A stretch of 64,000 nucleotides of DNA, from positions 4,390,322 through 4,454,321 of the forward strand of contig OX439137.1 of NCBI GenBank assembly GCA_949318235.1. Reading direction: 5' to 3'. Shown one piece after another: positions 11,961 to 23,773 of the stretch. Source of the DNA: Ecdyonurus torrentis (lineage: Eukaryota > Arthropoda > Insecta > Ephemeroptera > Heptageniidae). Made by a program: the position numbers and the translations under genes. The notes beneath the pieces are model-generated. The model had not been told where the DNA came from. It did no database searches and saw only the letters and a program-made list of their open reading frames with translations. Positions within the stretch are counted from its first letter, which is position 1, and the number at the start of each line of letters is the position of its first letter.

Positions 11961-12044
11961 CAGATACAATGGACCGGGTAGCGTTACACCCCCTTGCGAC
12001 ACTCAGTCACGTGACTAGGGGCGGAGCTATATGAAGTGTGGGAG
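11766..12044 (+). mobile_element. Element P, left inverted arm
   Basis: This arm is the inverted counterpart of 15681-15851. Shared blocks are GCACCTGTTTT, AATAGTGATAAATTAAG, GGGAAGCTAATA, ATGGACCGGGTAGCGTTA and GAAGTGTGGGAG, each found reverse-complemented in the right arm in mirror order. A (GA)n array at 11925-11959 has expanded only in this arm. The inner part is GC-rich and contains the palindrome AGTCACGTGACT. The two arms could be the long termini of one 4.1-kb non-autonomous element or two inverted copies of one repeat. Confidence 0.7.
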
Positions 12045-14706
12045 AGCGCTCAAAATCTCGCACTGCAATAGCATAGAAAGAACATTGAGATAGTACATAA
12101 TAATTATTAATAATGATTTTTTTACCAAATATTTATTAAAATTGTTTAGTATTGTGTTTTATTTATGCGTGCAAAATTTTTTTTAGACACACCTGGCTTA
12201 TCTTTTCATTTTTTTCCGAAGCACAGACTTAGATTTAAAGTGTTGAAATAACAAGTGGTTCAATTTCAGTACATAATATTATATACATGCGTTTATGCTC
12301 TTGTTATTTCAATCTAAATTACTAAAGTAATGAGTGTAATGACCTAATGACTCAATTAATACAAAACAGAATTAAAATAATACTTTGATTTAATTAAGAA
12401 TCTGACCTTTATTGTATATCTATATAATATACTTTATAGTAAATTATAGTTTTACAGTATCAAAACAAAATAGTCAGTTTTTATAATATATTATTTCGTC
12501 TAAATTTTCTACTAAATATTACATCGTTTCTTTAAATACTTTAAAGAATTAATTATTTAAGTTATTATTTTTTTCAAGTAAAAAACATGTGTATAATATA
12601 CAAAGCATGTGATATTAAATTATATATTACGCGAAAATCTTTAATTAAAATTGACACAACTTATTAAATTTATTCAAGATTATTGCGTAACATATAACTT
12701 TCAATATCAAGTGATTTATTTAATATAATCAATCAAAATTACTTTTCTTAGAGTTTCATATTAAACCAAAAAAATAATTTCTTTTATATTATATAAATGT
12801 TTATTATTTTTAGCTAAAATATTCAGATTCACGTGCAGGTAACCATTTCAACCTTATTGTTGGTGGCCCATATGTACGTACAATCACGAGTCACGAGACA
12901 TTTCATAACAGTTCTTCTAAACCCTTTTTAAAATCTCTTTTCATCGCCATAACAACTTTATTGTTCATTGTCGCGTATTTATTTGTATATACGTTTGTGT
13001 GAAGAAGTTTTTAACAAAATCCTTTTCGCGAGTCGCGACGTGTATGGTTATTAATGCCATTAGTCACTATACAATTTTACCAGGTATAGTGGACTGGCAA
13101 CATAAATTTTATATTTTAATCAGTTCCAGGAGTGGATTTTTGATATAGCAGCCACATCAGTGAGATGAAAATGTTTGATCAGAAATTTTAAAGATATATC
13201 CAGATCCTATATGTCTTGTTTTTGTTTTGTTATATATATGTTATATTATGTTATATATATAAAAAAAAAATACTAAGCATCCAAATTAAACGTACACATG
13301 AAAAACATATAAATGTATATTTTTTAATCATTATATATTTAAAATATAAAGTGATATTTTTCTTTGATAGTTACGCAAAGTTGCATTTTAAAATTGCGTT
13401 TTGTATAGTGTGTGTACTTTAGCAGACTTTAGTATACATTGTTTTGTATTATAGGAGAAGGAAAGGAAATAAATAATTTTGAAATAAATATATTCAATAG
13501 AAAGGGGGGGATAACAACATAAAATATTATATGTTTGATGATATAATATTTTATTATTTTTATAAAAAAGTTATAATTATAATATGGCTGTATTACTTTA
13601 CGGCGATTATTTGACTTAAAAGTTGTTATATAAAGAGAGAGAATATCTGAAATTTTGCACGTTTTGTACGTTACAGAATAATCAGGTCTTATAAATAAAG
13701 TAAATGGAATTAAATAAGATTAATAATGAAATAAAATTAAGGGGTCACCATGCTAGATTTATTTATTTTATTATATATATTATTTGAAATTTGAGTTTCT
13801 GAAGAGCCCATGTTAATTTCAATAATTATTTTTTCTCTTATCGGATCATTGGGTTCTGAAAATTTTATCATATATACTATTAACTTCCAAATAACATTAC
13901 AAAGTTTGCAAGTTTTTGCTTTTGAAATTTTGAGATACAAACCATGTAAATACAAACCTGAAATGGCTCACATTTCATAAATCCTTTTTATTTTTTTTTT
14001 ATTTTTTCACTGTGCGCACTGTGCACATATTTATACTCGTAATTTCAAGTTAATATTTTTTTTACTTATTAAAACTTAATCGGAACTAGCAGACGTATAT
14101 ATGGTTTTATTTCGCTTGTATTTTGTAAAACGTTTTATTCTCATCATTTTGCGTGTGCACCGAGTGTAATTTGAATATATATAATATATATAATATAGAG
14201 AGAGAGAAAGAGAGACAGAGAGAATTATAAAAAATTATTTTTATTTACGGGTCCGATATACAACTATATATATATATATATATATTACGTATATCACTTA
14301 AATATTTGCATAATTATATGCAGTTATTATCCTGATCGTCAGTCCCAGCATACAATACAGTGGACATCAGATAATTCAATAAAAAATAAGACAAAAAATT
14401 GAAACATTTGAGATTAAAAAAACACAAATTGGACCAGAAAACGCCCCAGAATCTATACGATTTTTAACGCTAGTTTGAGTATTCTAGAGTGGGTAGGGGC
14501 TCTGCAAAAGCAAGGATATCTTTTTGACCAAAGAAACATATTTTATCATTCTGAGAGCCGCACGTTAAAATGTATTACGACACTGAAATAATTTTTTTTA
14601 AAAGTAGGGGACTGAAGAGGATATTAATATAAAATACATATTAACTTCGTTTACTTTCAAAAGAAAAAAAATTCTGCAATTGCGTGAATAAAATATGCCT
14701 TTGGTT
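12045..14706. other. Interior of element P, no gene
   Basis: The 2.7 kb left of the hAT insertion hold no useful reading frame. A moderately GC-richer stretch at 12830-13080 includes TTCGCGAGTCGCGACG. A G7 run at 13504, a short GA array at 14199-14223 and a (TA)n at about 14264-14285 are the only other features. A diverged G-like repeat lies at 13737-13960. Confidence 0.55.
13737..13960 (+). repeat. G-like diverged repeat
   Basis: Blocks GGGGTCACCATGCTAGATTT, CCCATGTTAATTTCAATAAT, TTCTGAAAATTTTATCATAT and AACTTCCAAATAACATTAC recur in the same order in part of 57594-57921. Weaker versions occur at 31040 (inverted), 34130 and 37460. It appears to be an old, dispersed repeat related to the interior of family G. 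Confidence 0.6.
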
Positions 14707-15244
14707 CAGGGTTCGACCGGGTTTTTTAACCTGGATTTTTGCCGGGCGGTTTTTTATAAAAAAACGGGCAATAAGATTTTTAAAAAAAACTTTTTTTTTT
14801 TTTTAAAAAGAAGCAAATTATGCTGCAATTAAAGAAATAAAAAAATATTATTAAGCATTAAGCTGATGCTAAAACTTAAAATTTCGTAACATTTTTATAA
14901 GTTCATAGTAGTTCACAGTTCATAAAGTAGTAAACATACACCTATCAATATTATCAATAATAGGCCAAAATATTATATAAATAACAGTCAAAATTCTTAA
15001 TTTACTTGTATTACTATAATTACTATGATATAAAATTGATATTTGATGTGTGTTTTTTGTTGTTGTTTTTTTCAAATGACTAAAAAGCATGCGAGTTTTT
15101 TTATGTTATTATTGTGAAATTAGGGGAAAAAACGTTTTTTTACTTAAAAAAACGTTTTTTTTTTTAAACAAAAACGGGCTAAAAAACCCGGTTTTACCTG
15201 TCAGCCGGTTTTATTAAAAAAAAACGGGTTTAATCCGAACCCTA
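14707..15244. mobile_element. hAT-type MITE with 8-bp target duplication
   Basis: The 538-bp element begins CAGGGTTCGACCGGG and ends ATCCGAACCCTA, so its termini are inverted with C/T variation at the first base. It is flanked on both sides by a perfect 8-bp direct repeat CTTTGGTT (14699-14706 and 15245-15252). An 8-bp duplication and a YAGGG-type end are hallmarks of hAT transposons. Sub-terminal sequence is built from A/T runs alternating with ACGGG/CCCGT blocks on both sides. No transposase frame remains, so it must have moved with an enzyme encoded elsewhere. Confidence 0.9.
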
Positions 15245-15252
15245 CTTTGGTT

Positions 15253-15680
15253 TCATTCATACACTGAAAGAAAAATATTTAAAAGTTGCAATATTATATG
15301 TATATATTTTATACAGGTTGAATCATAATTTACACATCAATCATTATGTTATTCATAGTAATATTTATATAAAATGATAGTACAAATAATTTATTATTAT
15401 TGCACTTATTTATTATGTTTCACAATTCGATCTCTGATCTTACTCTGGCTTATATTATCTTCTCGTAAAAAATTATATTGAAGAGAAAAGTCGTTTCTTT
15501 TCAATTTACTTTTTGTCATTTAATTTCATCCAAATTATTTCTTTTTTCTTATAATCGGTAGCTAAAATAATGTATTACTTTAAAATTTACTAAATAAATT
15601 ATGTTTTTGCCTAAAAGCATTTTTAAATCATTTTCTCCTCAGCCTAAAATACACGCGCGGCATAGGGCACTTCGTAGTTC
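15253..15680. other. Interior of element P, right of hAT, no gene
   Basis: AT-rich, no shared repeat; the last 40 bases become GC-rich as the right arm of P begins (ACACGCGCGGCATAGGG). Confidence 0.6.
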
Positions 15681-15851
15681 CTCCCACACTCAATAGTTTC
15701 GAAAAAAATCCGCTAGAGGGAGACTCAACGTAACACGGTCCATTTAGCACATTATTAATTTACTAAAAAAAACAAGCTTCCAAAAAATACCAGAAAAAAA
15801 TACTTCTAAATTTATCACTAATTTAAAAAATAAAAATAATAAAAACAGGTG
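15681..15851 (-). mobile_element. Element P, right inverted arm
   Basis: Mirror of 11766-12044. Reading inward to outward it shows CTCCCACAC, GCTAGAGGGAG, CGTAACACGGTCCATTTA, AGCTTCCAAAAAATAC, AATTTATCACTAAT and CAGGTGG. It lacks the GA microsatellite of the left arm, which accounts for most of the length difference. Confidence 0.7.
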
Positions 15852-16463
15852 GAAAAATGACACTTCATTCGTAAAATTTACATATTAATGTGCTAAAAAA
15901 AAGACAAAAAAAAAGATAATATTTTTGTCAAAACAAACCGGTTTCTTAACCAAAAAGTCTAATATTTCAAATTGTATAAAAAAATAAAAATAAAACAAGA
16001 CTTTAAATTTATGATATTTCTTTGTTAATTAAAAACACACGCATATAAAGTAGAGGGGTTGTAAAAAAATTACAATTTTATGATTTTGCGTGAGAATGGA
16101 ATAATTTTGTGTGTGTGATAACAATGCATTGAAATAAAGTATTGTCAATTAGCGCTACATTTTTATTACATGTGGAGAGAGAAAGAACCATTAAATTTAT
16201 GATATTTTAATTTTTATGGCGTTAAGAAAGAAAAAATATTATCATATGTCAAAGAATATTTTAATGAAATGTATATAAGAAATAAGAATATAGTATTAAA
16301 AAAAAAAAAAAAAAAAAAAAAAACAGTTTCCTGCTTTTTTTTTTTCTTTAGTCAAAATTTTAATGAATATATAATAATTAGGTCCAACATAATGCAGAGT
16401 TATCTATTCTGAATTTCCAAGTAAAGCTACTTTTTACCATATAATAAAATAATAAAGTTCCAC
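15852..16463. other. AT-rich background, no gene
   Basis: A 27-base A run at 16297-16323 and other homopolymers; no shared repeat or gene. Confidence 0.65.
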
Positions 16464-16805
16464 TATAGGGTGTTTGCATTCATATAAAAGTCGACGCCAT
16501 ATGTGAGCACTAAATTACATAGACTTGTACGGTAAAATGACACATTTTGCCAGTTTAAAAAAATATATACTTTGGCAATATTGTTTTAGAGCACTGATGC
16601 TGTTAACAGGATGAATTAGGTTTTCAAGTAGTATGTGAGAAAAATAACTTATACTAAAAAATCAACTATAAATTTTCTAAAGAAAATAGCCAAAAACTAT
16701 AAGTTTGTCCTATGCTGAGCTATTTGTCCAATGCTATTCATAGCTCTAGTATGGCGTTGAAGGTTGAAGTATATTCAGTATGACGTCATGCACATACAAC
16801 CTATA
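16464..16805 (+). mobile_element. Family A MITE, copy 4 (complete)
   Basis: Runs from TATAGGGTGTTTGCATTCAT to CATACAACCTATA. All blocks are present, with a small internal duplication near GAGCTATTTGTCCAATGCTA that lengthens it to about 340 bp. TGACGTCA lies at 16781-16788. The terminal TATAGG/CCTATA shows the short outer inverted repeat clearly. Confidence 0.9.
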
Positions 16806-16916
16806 ACCAATGGTTTATAAATGGGGTTTATTGGTGAAATACCTCAAATACCCAATAACAGTGGTGGCTAAGGAAAAGGAACCCTAATTCTTATCATAAA
16901 AACATATTTTTCTTTT

Positions 16917-17170
16917 CTAATTATTAATATTATTATGTGCTTTTTTTCTTTCTTCTTTCCTATTATTATATTTATTATGAGTTCTCTTCTTTTTTTCCTC
17001 TATAACACCAACACTGGATCCTAATTGATTCAAGGTGAAGGTGAGAATATACCAATTATCTGATAGAAACTGTAGATGGCAAAAAGAAGGCTCACAAACT
17101 AAGCACTTTACGCACGATGTTAGCTGTGCCAAGAACTGCAACTTTCTTCATGACACGTAAATGCCTGTCT
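16917..17170 (-). mobile_element. Retroposon L 3' end, copy 1
   Basis: In reverse complement this aligns for about 200 bp with 53774-53990. Shared blocks include TTACGTGTCATGAA, GCAGTTCTTGGCACAGCTAA, AAAGTGCTTAGTTTGTGA, CACCTTCACCTTGAATCAA and AGTGTTGGTGTTA. Both copies end in a purine-rich run, AAGAGAACTCATAATAA, and ATAA-type repeats. A one-sided simple-repeat tail fits the 3' end of a LINE or SINE. The open frame across it is unlikely to be a gene because copy 2 does not maintain the same frame. Confidence 0.75.
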
Positions 17171-17618
17171 TATTCTTATTATTGTTTTGAAAAGACAGTG
17201 AAGTTAAAAAAAAAAGTCACCAAAAATTCTAGTAAAAATTGAAAACGCACATATAACATTAAAATTACCGCCCTAATGCACGCTTGCTATAGGTTTTTCT
17301 TATCACACCCCACCACACAAACCAAACCATAAAACATTTTATTGCGCCAAACACGTGGTTATACTGTTATACAGTGTTGTAGTCAATAAAATATTTATTG
17401 TACCAATCTTACAGCTAATTTAATATTATTATACTTTTATTTACTTTATATCATTGATTTTTTTTTTACTATATTTATTAAATTAGAAATATAATGTCAA
17501 CATGCATTTTTTATCAAGATTGCAAAAATATTTTGATATCCTTATTTTTAAAATACGTACTTACGATTGTGATAATATATTTTGAGCATTCAAAAACTTG
17601 CGCTAAATTTGCATTATT
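17171..17618. other. Background, no gene
   Basis: Mostly AT-rich, with a pyrimidine/purine skewed patch CACACCCCACCACACAAACC at about 17306. No repeat family recognised. Confidence 0.6.
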
Positions 17619-17904
17619 ATTTAGGCTTGTTTGGATGTGTGCGCATGACAGTGTACTGAAAGCGCTTTGATGCCATATTGGAGCAATGAAAAACATTGCT
17701 CAGCATAGGATATAAACGTCGTTTTTGGCTATTTCTTTAGGAAACTGCTAAAAAGACTATAGGTTTCTTTTTCAATGTCCAAAAATTATATTTTTTGGCA
17801 AGTATTTTTAAACTTGCAAAATGAGACATTTTTCCATACCAGAGCCCATGTAATTTAGTGCTTCCTTATGGTGTTGACTTCTATTTGAATACAACCACCC
17901 TAAT
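17619..17904 (-). mobile_element. Family A MITE, copy 5 (reverse orientation)
   Basis: Family A blocks appear reverse-complemented: TTTGATGCCATATTGGAGCA, ACATTGCTCAGCATAGGA, TTTTTAAACTTGCAAAATGA and TTATGGTGTTGACTTCTATT, ending ACAACCACCCTA. The CRE palindrome position reads CATGACAGTG, so the site is lost. Confidence 0.87.
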
Positions 17905-18461
17905 TGATTTTTATAAAAACTCTAATGCAATTCGCACCTATAGCAATGTAAAGTTATTTAAACCACGTATACTTTAGTAGAAATACATTTTTACATATTT
18001 AATATATATAATTTTTTTTAAGTAATATTTTACAATGATAAGGCGCATCAAAGAAATTTTACCTACTAAAGGCGTGTTTACAGGATGAAATACTTATTCA
18101 ATTTGATCATAATACAGTTTTAATTTTAAATTATTAAAGTTTAAGCATAAAATCTAATTTTATTATTACACATATAAAAATTACTATAATGCAAACATGG
18201 CTGTATGAAATAAAGTAGTTATTATTACTTTTGTATATTTATTTTACAATGCATAATTTTAGAAAATATATTTATCATTATGGCAATAATTATAATGATG
18301 ATATAAAACAGTTTTCTCATAAAAACATTATGATTATTACTATAACAATAAATTAAAAATATCGTTTATCTTTTAATATATCATTAAATTGATTTAATAT
18401 ATTATATAACCTATATTCTTCAGTCTATTAAAAAAATAATAAAAATTCTATAGTTTAATTA
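17905..18461. other. AT-rich background, no gene
   Basis: Very AT-rich, no shared repeat recognised. Confidence 0.65.
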
Positions 18462-18464
18462 GCA

Positions 18465-18806
18465 CACGTAAAAAATAAATTACGTAATTTATGCTGCATT
18501 CATTCATATCATTATAGCATAAAAATGTTACAATGAATAAATTTTGTGATATGGGATATCAAAATTAATAACCCACCTGAAAAAACTTATTCTAGCTCAA
18601 TGCAGCAATATTTATGCATTAAAATATAATTTATGCTATATCGTATAATATAATGATCATATTACTACATGGCTTAATATATTAAAATGGATTTTTTTTT
18701 TTTTTTTTTTTTTTTTTACTTATGTTATTACAAAATAGCAACATCTACATGCTCTATAATGTATAGTAACTATTCAATGTAGCATAAATTACGTATTTTT
18801 TGCTTG
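18465..18806. mobile_element. Family B composite (two overlapping or nested copies)
   Basis: A left end ACACGTAAAAAATAAATTAC with GTAATTTATGCTGCATTCAT is followed, at about 18590, by AGCTCAATGCAGCAATATTTATGC in the opposite sense. It finishes with CATAAATTACGTATTTTTTG at 18788-18807. The total length is about 1.6 times a normal copy and a T28 run lies inside, so I read it as one copy disrupted by or fused to another. Confidence 0.65.
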
Positions 18807-18810
18807 CAGA

Positions 18811-20428
18811 AGAAGGAAAAGTCATGAATTATGATGTACACACCGATTACAAGATTGAATATTTTACCTTTTATACTTCTCTCAATGTATAGGAAATATA
18901 GCGCGAATATTTAAATGGTAATATTTTTAATCTTGGTCGAGTGTATGCAACATAATATTTTATTAATATAAGAAGTCTACAACAGAATAATACTATTCAT
19001 AAACCGTGTTCTCTGCTCCTAAAATGACGATCAACATTGGTTATTCAACTGTAATGCGCATTTTTTGGTGCAAGAGAATAGGGTTTACGAACAACACTAA
19101 TAACTTTGCAGTAGAGCTTTATTTGTGCATCAATGAAAAGTAATTTTGCAGCACATATGAGACAATATTAAATATATTCTCTTCGTCTCGTGTTATTTTA
19201 TATTAAATTATTATACCTATATGTAATTTGGTCTTATTTACGTTTATTAAAACATTATGAATGATTACTATAATGTAAATAACAATGAATCAGTCATAAT
19301 TAGTCACCATACGCACGCGATTTCTCTTAATTAACCCTCACTTCTATATCCTATCCCCTCTCTATATATCTATATGCATTAGTAATATATAAATAAAATA
19401 TATATAATTAATTTCTTAATTAAAATAAATAATCCACTCGTAGTATATAATAATTTTTTATCTCTTTGATAGGTTCGTGAATATTTTATATAAATATTAT
19501 TTTTTTTCATTAATTATATAATTATGCTATTATATATATATAACATAAAATAATAATTATAATAATTATTACATGTTTCGTTACAACAAATTTCAATAGT
19601 TTTTCAATACTCAACACTTTTAATTATAATTTTAATTGTTATTAGTGATCATCGTGTTATTCTAATCCACATAGTAGCAAATACATAAGCTGTAGTAATA
19701 AAAAAAAAAAAAAAATTAATGAAAAAAAAATATCTGAACTTAACACCAGAAAAAATTAAAGGATAAAATTGTTTACTTAAAAATATATATATTTATATAT
19801 TATATTTACCTGATTCATAACACTGAAAAAAATCACAAAAGTATTTTTTAAAACTGCACTAAAAAAAAAATATTTATATTATTATTATATACAGCAGTTA
19901 TAACGCCTGTATAAATTAGAGTTGTTAAAAACGTATAATCACCAAACACATTCACACACTATAGATCCCCAAGTATCATCCGCACTATCTATGGCTCAAC
20001 TAAACCTCACGCTCTTTGCTAACAAGAGTGAGTGAGTGAGAGAGAGATAGGGGGGAAACCAAATGTTTAGACAACGAGAGAGCAAGAGAGCCAGAGAGAG
20101 GGAATGGAGGAGAATCACGCTTTATCCCCCTCCCCCCTCCAACTTCACACCTACATGGGTTAATCTATATCGATTTTTTTTATTAATCACAATATATCGA
20201 TCTTTTAATTTTTTTATCGATTTGTAAATTTTTTTAAGTACTTTAGGTAGTGATAATTTTATTAAAATATTTTTTGATTATTGGTATAATTGTAGTTAGT
20301 CATTTATTTTGCTAATGCACGCATATAACGAAATATTGATTTAAAAATTCAGGAGTAATAAAGAATATTTTAACTAAGCCAAGTATAGCAATTAGCTTTG
20401 AATTCTCAAATCAATAAATAAATAACAC
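18811..20428. other. AT-rich background, no gene
   Basis: No repeat family was recognised in 1.6 kb. A purine-rich patch at 20024-20110 (GAGTGAGTGAGAGAGAG and similar) and a C-rich patch CCCCCTCCCCCCTCC near 20128 precede three ATCGAT-containing blocks at 20168-20225. No convincing reading frame. Confidence 0.6.
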
Positions 20429-20840
20429 AGAATGAATGAATGAATGAATGAATGAATGAATGAATGAATGAATGAATGAATGAATGAATGAATGAATGAA
20501 TGAATGAATGAATGAATGAATGAATGAATGAATGAATGAATGAATGAATGAATGAATGAATGAATGAATGAATGAATGAATGAATGAATGAATGAATGAA
20601 TGAATGAATGAATGAATGAATGAATGAATGAATGAATGAATGAATGAATGAATGAATGAATGAATGAATGAATGAATGAATGAATGAATGAATGAATGAA
20701 TGAATGAATGAATGAATGAATGAATGAATGAATGAATGAATGAATGAATGAATGAATGAATGAATGAATGAATGAATGAATGAATGAATGAATGAATGAA
20801 TGAATGAATGAATGAATGAATGAATGAATGAATGAATGAA
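20429..20840. repeat. (TGAA)n tetranucleotide array, about 103 units
   Basis: An essentially perfect GAAT/TGAA tetranucleotide array of about 412 bp with no visible interruption. Two long minus-strand frames across it encode a Ser-Phe-Ile-His repeat because 4 and 3 share a 12-base period without a stop. They are artefacts. Confidence 0.99.
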
Positions 20841-21588
20841 TACAAACAAATTAAGTAAAAATTTAATATTAATTTAATCTTATTTCCAACTTCGATTCAT
20901 CGATTATATTAAAACAATCGATGTGAACGACTTCTGTTTAACATTGTTGTTATATTTGAAGTTGTAATTAGCATCTGACAAACGTTTAACAGGCGCGAGC
21001 AGCGCGTGCCACCCGCGAGAGCAAAACCTGTATACCATACCCATGAAGATGTTGTATTATATTTACATCTAAAGCCTTGTTATATAAGTCATCCACTTAA
21101 CTCAAAATTTTTAGTAACGATACAATCATAAAAATTGAAATATTATAATTGGTTTTTAATGAGAAGGATTAGTATCGTCGTAAAAAATATTAGTTTATAA
21201 TTTATTACGTATATATAAGTTTTTGAAATTTGTTATACAAGCAAGGTTCAAAGTAATACTTAAACAAAATATTAAATAAATATATGAAGTGAAATAATAA
21301 TAAATAAAGAATTTTATGATGTTTTTGCTCTCATACTATTTACATAACTAGGTTTTAAAAAAAGGTACTTGTGTACAACTATACGTAACTTGATTTTGCT
21401 TATATAAGTTTGCTCGTGAAAGGAAAATTTCTTATAATATTGTATAGCATTTTGAAACAAAGAATAAATTAAAATCTTATTAAATCACAGTAAAAAAAAT
21501 AAATAAATAAAAATGGAAAAGTATAATTTATATTTAGTGAATATCTATATATACTATATTTTATCATAAAATAAAGCTTCAATCAGTT

Positions 21589-21591
<3 letters not shown>
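20841..21591. other. Background with a GC-rich patch, no gene
   Basis: A short GC-rich patch at 20988-21030 (GCGCGAGCAGCGCGTGCC) occurs in AT-rich sequence. No second copy or reading frame. Confidence 0.6.

Positions 21592-21640
<49 letters not shown>
21592..21640. repeat. (CT)n microsatellite
   Basis: Pure CT array of about 24 units. Confidence 0.98.
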
Positions 21641-21644
<4 letters not shown>

Positions 21645-21929
21645 GCATTTAATTTAGGGCAAAGTATGGCACAGTCACTTTTCAGACACTTTACATAATC
21701 TTTGAAAAATAATAATAAAAGAAAACAGTACTAATATGCAATAGGCCATTCTCAAAATCCTCCAAAGAGCACTTTTGAAAATCCCTCTTATGGCAAATTT
21801 TATGAGACAGATTTTTGAAAAACTCTTATATAAATAAAATCAACTTATATGAGACCATGGTATTTTTTTATTACAGATTTTTCCATATATTTTTGTTCAC
21901 AATTTTAATACAATGCCCCTTCCCCATAA

Positions 21930-22100
21930 AAAAATGCATACACTATAAAGGGAAGCAGAAATTATAATATTTATGCACAATAAAACATTAAATTTGTATG
22001 CAATGAAATTTACTATGCAGTATAACAATAATTGCGTTGTATTGAACAATTTTGCTACTAAAAAAATAGCTAGCATAATTATTATTATTCATATTTAATT
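21930..22100 (+). mobile_element. Degenerate family B copy
   Basis: The right half is recognisable (ATGCAGTATAACAATAATTG, TTGTATTGAACAATTTTGCT, TAGCTAGCATAATTATTATT). The left terminus is eroded. Confidence 0.6.
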
Positions 22101-22168
22101 ATTTTCCATGCATAAATATTCTGAGAGCACTTTTGAGATTCATTCATTATACGTAAATAAATCATCGA

Positions 22169-22171
<3 letters not shown>

Positions 22172-22244
<73 letters not shown>
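22172..22244. repeat. (CT)n microsatellite
   Basis: Pure CT array of about 36 units. Confidence 0.98.
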
Positions 22245-22248
<4 letters not shown>

Positions 22249-22536
22249 ATTTCAATTAAAATTCACACCACATTAAACAATAGACGATTAAGTTAAGATG
22301 AACCTCAGGTAAACGTGATCCATCACATTGTGATTTATATGTGACACGTGATCCGTGTAAATATAAACGTGATTAGCAGTTTAAAATCACGAAAGACGTT
22401 CCTCAAATATTCAAACAAGCCAAAAGTTACATGTATGTATATATTATAATAATAATAATTGTCAAAAAAAAAATTATCAATGATTTTCATACACAATAGA
22501 GGGGACCTTTTTTTGAAATTTAAAAAAAAAAGTGAA

Positions 22537-22573
<37 letters not shown>

Positions 22574-22961
22574 AAATAGAGCTTATTTGTGTCTATTTTG
22601 TTTTTAATTTTTATTATTAATTCAATTTATCTGTGTATTTTAATGCAATTAATTTAATTAAATATAAAAAGTTACACAAAAAAATAGTGGAAGAAAAAAT
22701 TCTGTGGACTCCAACTTTAAAAAATTATAACTCAGTAACTTAACATTACAAAAAAAAAAAAAACACATTCTGTTGGCATTTTGGCTATAAATATGATGCT
22801 TGAACCTTATCTTGCAAGTTACGCTTCATTAGCTAAGGCGTGATATATGATACGATACAACCTTCCAAGAAATATGAATAAAAAAGCATTGTAAGTAGCT
22901 TAAAAGTTAACTTAAATTAAATAACAAATGTACTGTATACAAGTGTGTATGTTAATATATA
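22245..22961. other. Background with GTGATC-rich patch and A-runs
   Basis: A patch at 22312-22395 repeats GTGAT/ATCAC motifs (AACGTGATCC, CACGTGATCCGTG). A 30-base A run lies at about 22542-22570. No gene or shared family. Confidence 0.6.
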
Positions 22962-23267
22962 GTAGAACACCTTGAACAAAAAACTTGCCTAATATCCTAA
23001 CATACGTAAATATCAACGTTAATTTGGCCTGAGTCATTGATTTCTAATTTATTTTTCATTTACAAAATGCCACCTGCGGGTTTGTGACGTCACAGCTCAC
23101 TAGTTCAAGCGCGCGGAAACAGGCGATCTTTGACGTCACAAACCCGCAGATGTCATGTTGTGAATGGAAAATAAATTGGAAATCAGTGACTCCGGCCAAA
23201 TCAACGTTGATATTTAGGTGTGTTAGGATATTAGATATATGTGTTTTTTGTTCAAGGTGTTCTACGC
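22962..23267. mobile_element. Family C foldback MITE, copy 2
   Basis: The best copy of family C. Termini GTAGAACACCTTGAACAAAA and its mirror TTGTTCAAGGTGTTCTAC are nearly perfect. Arms continue through CCTAATATCCTAACA/TGTTAGGATATTAG and AATATCAACGTTAATTTGGC/GGCCAAATCAACGTTGATAT. The central GC-rich part has two TGACGTCA sites (23085-23092 and 23131-23138), one on each arm, within the paired TTTGTGACGTCACA/TTTGACGTCACAAACCCGC segments. Confidence 0.93.
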
Positions 23268-23548
23268 TCCTTTAAACTTTTTTTTTCTTTTCTTTTAAAT
23301 TTATGTAAGAATTAAAATGCACCATTTAGTCTTATGTTTGATGGATATTCTTTATAAGTATATTTCACTATTACAAGTGACAGTTTACAGTTCACGTTAT
23401 GAAATAATTAAATGTTGATAAAAAATAATATACGCAGTAAATATTAAGTTTAAGAGTCACGTGAATTTAAATGCATGCCGACAAAATTATATTACTAAAA
23501 AAATCATAATGTAAAATTCACTTTAAAATTAATTAAATAACATTTTAC

Positions 23549-23773
23549 TACACGTAAAAAAAAGTAACTATAAAGAGTTACTTTTTAGACTTTTTTAATA
23601 ATAAATTATTATAGATATAAACAAAGTTTTTAAAGATCTAAAGAGCTATACCGCACTGAAGAAATTACGTAACGAATTACTGGTTTAAACTGTTTTTAAC
23701 CAAGTTATTAGCTTGTACTGAAGAATTAAATCTATAAAAATGAACAATTTCTTAAATTTATGTTTTCCGTGTA
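23549..23773. mobile_element. MITE R with TACACG termini
   Basis: The segment begins TACACGTAAAAAAAAGTAAC and ends TTATGTTTTCCGTGTA, giving inverted ends of the same TACACGGAAA type as Q and family B. The interior has internal dyads such as AGTAACTATAAAGAGTTACT. Single copy in the window. Confidence 0.65.

Noticed and set aside
14712..14728. tRNA T-arm-like GGGTTCGACC
   Set aside because: It is the end of the hAT-type MITE; no acceptor, D or anticodon stem can be built.
16917..17141. 74-residue minus-strand frame with several Cys residues
   Set aside because: Lies in retroposon L, and the second copy does not keep the frame.
20406..20849. 147-residue Ser-Phe-Ile-His frame
   Set aside because: Produced by the TGAA array; a tetranucleotide repeat without a stop is open over any length.
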